Shown piece by piece: positions 7,991 to 10,557 of a stretch of DNA of 10,557 nucleotides. Origin of the DNA: CAYSYH01 sp964435455 (GTDB lineage Bacteria; Patescibacteriota; WWE3; 2-01-FULL-39-13; JAACPI01); assembly GCA_964435455.1 (NCBI GenBank), contig CAYSYH010000023.1:1-10557 (forward strand), in the 5' to 3' direction. Numbering within the stretch: position 1 is the stretch's first letter; each line of letters begins with the position of its first letter. The notes below the pieces were generated by a model. The model did not search any database. It was given only the letters and a program-made list of their open reading frames with translations, and was not told the origin of the DNA. A program made the translations under genes and the position numbers.

Positions 7991-9751
7991 TTAGTTACAA
8001 AACATTTTACCTTTTGGATATTTAGTTTTTAAACCCCAAATATAAGTTACTGAATAATCTTGATTATAAAAGGTATCTAATAATGTATAGGCATAAGTAG
8101 GTACGTCCCCTTCGCGCAATCCGTCATAAATCCAGCTATGGGGTCCTTCTACTACAACTAAAGTATCAGCTCCTACTTTAAAAGCTTCTTCGTTTTCGGG
8201 AGTTTGGTTAAAACCCACATAAAAAGAAGTAATGGAGTTCTTTTCATTTGAACTATATGAACCAACTAAGCAGCCTTTATCATATAAATCTCTTATTTTT
8301 TCCCAATGCCTATATTGGTTAAAGCCAAATACACCATCAATTTTTTTATAACGTACTCTGTGAACTCTATATACTAAACGACCTAAATACCTTTTTTTCC
8401 ACCATGGGTATTCTGGATTTCTATTGACAAATACAAACCAATATAAACCGCTTAGATAAATAAAATAAGTTAAAAATACTGTTAAAAAAGAAAAGTACAA
8501 ATATTTAATATTCTTTAAATATCCTAAAATACTATAAAATCCATAGCCTGCTAAAATAAAACCGGGCATAAACACTGTATAAACATGTGTTCGAGGGTCT
8601 TTTATAAAAAAGAAATAAAAAAAAGCGCTAAATAAAAACCAAGCTACAATACCTAGCCTTTTAGCATCTACTTTTTTAAAAAATAATAATAAAATTACTA
8701 GGGATAAGGAACTAAAGTAAAATAAAAGTGTAGAAAGACGAGGTTTAAAATAAAAATAACTAAAATAAATAGAAAAAGAAAGTAAAGTTACCAAAAAAGA
8801 ATATATTAAAGTAATCTGCTTTTTAGAAATCTTTATAAACAATATTTTTAAAGAATTTAAGCTATTAAAAGAAGAGAAAAATATTCCCAAAATAATAAAA
8901 ACAAGTAATAAAAACCAATATTCTATAGGGGCATACATTGTAATAAGTTTTAAAACTAAAGGGGTGACAGGAACAAGCTGAGTCCAAGAAGTTCTACCTG
9001 ATATATAGGTAGAGGCATTATCACTATAATACGACTTAGAGAAATAAGGGTAATAAAAAGATAAAGACAATAAACCAAATATACTCAAAAATAAGGTAGA
9101 ATATATAAAAATTTTTTTATAGTTTTTTTCCCATATTAATTTGTGAAGCAAAAAAATCGCAAAAAAAGCTATAGTAGATAAGGCATCATAGTGAGAAAGT
9201 ACAGAAACCCCCAAAAAAACTGCAGAAAGGGTAATTTTTTTTAAATCGTTTTTTTCGTACCCTACAGCAAACAAGTAAAGAGAAAGAGGTACTAATAAGT
9301 GCAAAATAGCTTGATATTGGGTAATTCTTGAAAAAGCTATAAATAGACCATTTAAAGAAAGAAATAAAACTGTGTACAATGCAGCTTTTTTTGATTCCCA
9401 AACATATTTAGATAATTTGTAAAATGTATAAAAAGAAACAACTCCAAAAATAAAAAAAGGTAGCCTAACTTGAAATTCATTATGATATCCAAATAAATAT
9501 ACATTTATATAGTTAACAATATACTGCATAGGCCCTCTTTTTTGATGTAATATATAATTTAAAAAATTATTAACAGATGGAGCAACACCTTTTATATTAC
9601 CTAAGTACCTTAAGGGATTTATCTCATCTCCTTGTAAATTAGAATAACCTAAACCTTGAAACCTTACAAAAACACCATAAAAAATAAATATAAAAGTTAA
9701 AATAGTGAAAAATTCGTATTTAGATATTTTTTTAATATAGTTTTTAATCAT
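7991..9751 (-). CDS. GT-C glycosyltransferase, GT39/PMT_2-like, with conserved soluble C-terminal domain (586 aa)
   Basis: Complete membrane glycosyltransferase of GT39 type. A short basic N-terminus and first helix lead into an outer loop with LQGDEINPLRYLG; D42-E43 is the expected catalytic Asp-Glu pair. Next come KRGPMQYIVNY (71-81), EFQVRLPFFIFG (92-103, the usual 'R-x-P' helix start), FSRITQYQAILH (140-151), LSHYDALS (185-192) and KDPRTHVYTVFMPG (384-397), which stands at the R-Y...P position of relatives. The membrane part ends near residue 440. The tail (about 443-586) is soluble and unusual: NPEYPWWKKRY (445-455), DGVFGFNQYRHWEKI (472-486), SNEKNSITSFYVGF (501-514) and LVVVEGPHSWIYDG (531-544). 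I recall similar tails in GT39 proteins of Candidate Phyla Radiation bacteria, but could not verify this. The ATG start is 22 bp after the upstream stop with no Shine-Dalgarno; the stop is 2 bp before the DUF2079 start, so the two are probably translated together. Sugar and acceptor unknown. Confidence 0.87.
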   Translation of the reverse strand: MIKNYIKKISKYEFFTILTFIFIFYGVFVRFQGLGYSNLQGDEINPLRYLGNIKGVAPSVNNFLNYILHQKRGPMQYIVNYINVYLFGYHNEFQVRLPFFIFGVVSFYTFYKLSKYVWESKKAALYTVLFLSLNGLFIAFSRITQYQAILHLLVPLSLYLFAVGYEKNDLKKITLSAVFLGVSVLSHYDALSTIAFFAIFLLHKLIWEKNYKKIFIYSTLFLSIFGLLSLSFYYPYFSKSYYSDNASTYISGRTSWTQLVPVTPLVLKLITMYAPIEYWFLLLVFIILGIFFSSFNSLNSLKILFIKISKKQITLIYSFLVTLLSFSIYFSYFYFKPRLSTLLFYFSSLSLVILLLFFKKVDAKRLGIVAWFLFSAFFYFFFIKDPRTHVYTVFMPGFILAGYGFYSILGYLKNIKYLYFSFLTVFLTYFIYLSGLYWFVFVNRNPEYPWWKKRYLGRLVYRVHRVRYKKIDGVFGFNQYRHWEKIRDLYDKGCLVGSYSSNEKNSITSFYVGFNQTPENEEAFKVGADTLVVVEGPHSWIYDGLREGDVPTYAYTLLDTFYNQDYSVTYIWGLKTKYPKGKMFCN

Positions 9752-9773
9752 TTAATTTTAGTATGTTTTAAAT

Positions 9774-10557
9774 TTAATTTTTTTGCAACCATAAAATAGG
9801 CATTACATTAAAACTAGTAGGCTTATAACACTTAAATACTAAAAGATAGTCAAATTTAAAGGGAAATCTAGGTCCAAACGTTTTAATTAAAGAACATCTT
9901 TGCAAAGGTACATCTTTTAAATCGGTATAATCAGCTACAAAATAGTTAGCATAGCCATTTTTAATAAAAGATTCATTGGTAAATACAGTTCCTAAATAAC
10001 CTTTAAAAGATCTATCAGATTCCCCCCTTGGACTTACAACAGCCATTTCATAAGCTTTATTTCCATCGAGTTTATTTAAATATTGTGAAACTTGTAAATA
10101 AAACTCTCCTCTATTACGTATTTTTGCATGTTTAGCATAACCAGAGTAACCACCCAATAAATCTGTATGATAAGCGGAAAAATTAGGATAATATGAATAA
10201 AAAGTAATAGATAAATAAATAATAAGAAAAAATAAATAAACATTTAAGAAAACTCTTAAATGTTTAATTTTTAAATAATCATATAATTTATATAAAGAAT
10301 AAGATCCAAAACCTACAAAAAACGGTAAAACATTAGTTATATACCTATCTTTTAATTTAGAGGGAAAAGACATTATAAAGTTGTAATACACAACATATAA
10401 AAAAAACAACAACAAAATATTTCTAAGATTCTTATTTTTTTCTTTAAAAAATACAAATAAAGAAGCAATAAATGAAACAATTATTAAACCAGTTGAACGA
10501 ATAAAAAGCATTTCATAATAATAAAGGTAAGGGCTTTTAGTAAAAGAAAAGCCCTTT
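9774..10557 (-). CDS. GT-C glycosyltransferase, GT39-like, C-terminal part only (5' end beyond window edge)
   Basis: The frame has no stop up to the right edge, so the Met at 10511 is probably internal and about 260 C-terminal residues are visible. The residues before that Met read SPYLYYYEM and run into MLFIRSTGLIIVSF, which looks like an outer loop leading into a membrane helix of a GT39 enzyme. MSFPSKLKDRYITNVLPFFVG (from about residue 62 of the visible part) carries the D-R-Y...L-P-F motif found near the last helices of this family. A soluble tail follows, with YYPNFSAYHTDLLGGYSGY, a SQYLNKL segment and NYFVADYTDL. The same order (Y-S/T-x-x-x-G-G-Y, then H-Y-L-N-S-L, then Y-F-V-L-E-K-Y) appears in the GT-C gene at 1195-2835, so the two are likely paralogues. 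The N-terminal half with the catalytic Asp is not in the window, so activity cannot be judged. The stop lies 22 bp before the next gene. Confidence 0.8.
   Translation of the reverse strand, partial: KGFSFTKSPYLYYYEMLFIRSTGLIIVSFIASLFVFFKEKNKNLRNILLLFFLYVVYYNFIMSFPSKLKDRYITNVLPFFVGFGSYSLYKLYDYLKIKHLRVFLNVYLFFLIIYLSITFYSYYPNFSAYHTDLLGGYSGYAKHAKIRNRGEFYLQVSQYLNKLDGNKAYEMAVVSPRGESDRSFKGYLGTVFTNESFIKNGYANYFVADYTDLKDVPLQRCSLIKTFGPRFPFKFDYLLVFKCYKPTSFNVMPILWLQKN
10529..10556. repeat. Perfect 10-bp inverted repeat with 8-nt loop
   Basis: The arms are aagggctttt (10529-10538) and aaaagccctt (10547-10556), separated by eight bases (10539-10546). The stem would contain four G:C pairs, which stands out against the AT-rich surroundings. 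It lies inside the open frame of the partial GT-C gene and encodes a plausible loop segment (KGFSFTKSP), so it may be coincidental. In transcript orientation (minus strand) it is not followed by a U-run. On the + strand the right arm runs straight into the window edge, so a terminator for rightward transcription cannot be excluded. Confidence 0.5.

Larger units (their letters stand above)
1..10557 (-). other. Probable single transcription unit of seven glycan-assembly genes
   Basis: All seven genes lie on the minus strand. Junctions in transcription order are: gap 22 bp, gap 2 bp, gap 12 bp, overlap 41 bp, overlap 20 bp and overlap 8 bp. There is no room for a conventional terminator and promoter between any two genes, and none is recognisable. 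Both ends run out of the window, so the true operon is longer. Promoter-like AT-rich hexamers are everywhere in DNA of this composition and are not informative. Co-transcription is inferred from spacing and shared theme. Confidence 0.7.

Noticed and set aside
9186..9401. 71-aa open frame on the − strand
   Set aside because: It is an out-of-frame shadow inside the 586-aa GT-C gene; its Phe/Ser/Lys-rich composition reflects reading T-rich codons in a shifted frame.
9752..9773. Possible promoter or terminator in the largest gap (22 bp)
   Set aside because: The gap is short and AT-rich with no hairpin followed by a U-run and no paired -35/-10 spacing; any TATAAT-like match is expected at this base composition.
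1..10557. Alternative genetic code (UGA read as Gly, as in some Candidate Phyla Radiation lineages)
   Set aside because: All genes read through with normal family lengths and stop at TAA without any in-frame TGA being needed, so nothing here supports recoding.

Overview
The window is a single minus-strand run of seven genes with almost no intergenic DNA. Six of the seven encode polytopic membrane proteins and the seventh is a cytoplasmic glycosyltransferase. Together they look like part of a surface-glycan or cell-envelope glycosylation locus. The DNA is very AT-rich and strand-asymmetric: the + strand carries the A-runs and the coding strand is T-rich. Every complete gene ends in TAA, and almost no start has a convincing Shine-Dalgarno sequence. 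Gene content, the GT39-type proteins with long soluble tails, AT richness and lack of ribosome binding sites suggest a Candidate Phyla Radiation (Patescibacteria) bacterium, perhaps Microgenomates-like. This is an inference from style and remembered family resemblance, because the window holds no rRNA or marker gene.

Layout in transcription order (right to left). (1) 10557-9774: C-terminal part of a GT-C (GT39/PMT-like) glycosyltransferase, open at the right edge. (2) 9751-7991: complete 586-aa GT39-like enzyme with an intact Asp-Glu loop motif and a distinctive soluble C-terminal domain. (3) 7988-5940: 682-aa DUF2079 membrane protein with a soluble tail that ends in a probable beta-sandwich domain. 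(4) 5927-4455: 490-aa Wzx/MATE-like lipid-linked oligosaccharide flippase. (5) 4495-2816: 559-aa GT39-like enzyme. (6) 2835-1195: GT39-like enzyme of about 546 aa. (7) 1202-1: GT4-type cytoplasmic glycosyltransferase (TuaH-like), almost complete but cut by the left edge. Junctions are overlaps of 41, 20 and 8 bp or gaps of 22, 2 and 12 bp, which fits one polycistronic transcript.

A plausible working model: the GT4 enzyme adds sugar from a nucleotide-sugar donor to a lipid-linked glycan at the inner membrane face, and the flippase turns that lipid-linked product outward. The four GT-C enzymes, and possibly the DUF2079 protein, then add sugars from polyprenyl-phosphate donors, or transfer glycan, on the outer face. 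No initiating sugar-phosphate transferase, polyprenyl-phosphate-sugar synthase (GT2), recognisable Wzy polymerase or nucleotide-sugar enzyme is visible, so those steps must be encoded elsewhere.

I see no RNA gene, mobile element, CRISPR array or credible promoter or terminator, and no gene-free stretch longer than about 22 bp. The most interesting points are the composite DUF2079 protein, the paralogous relation between two of the GT-C enzymes, the unusual tail of the 586-aa enzyme, and an Asn in the GT4 enzyme where a conserved acidic residue is usual.
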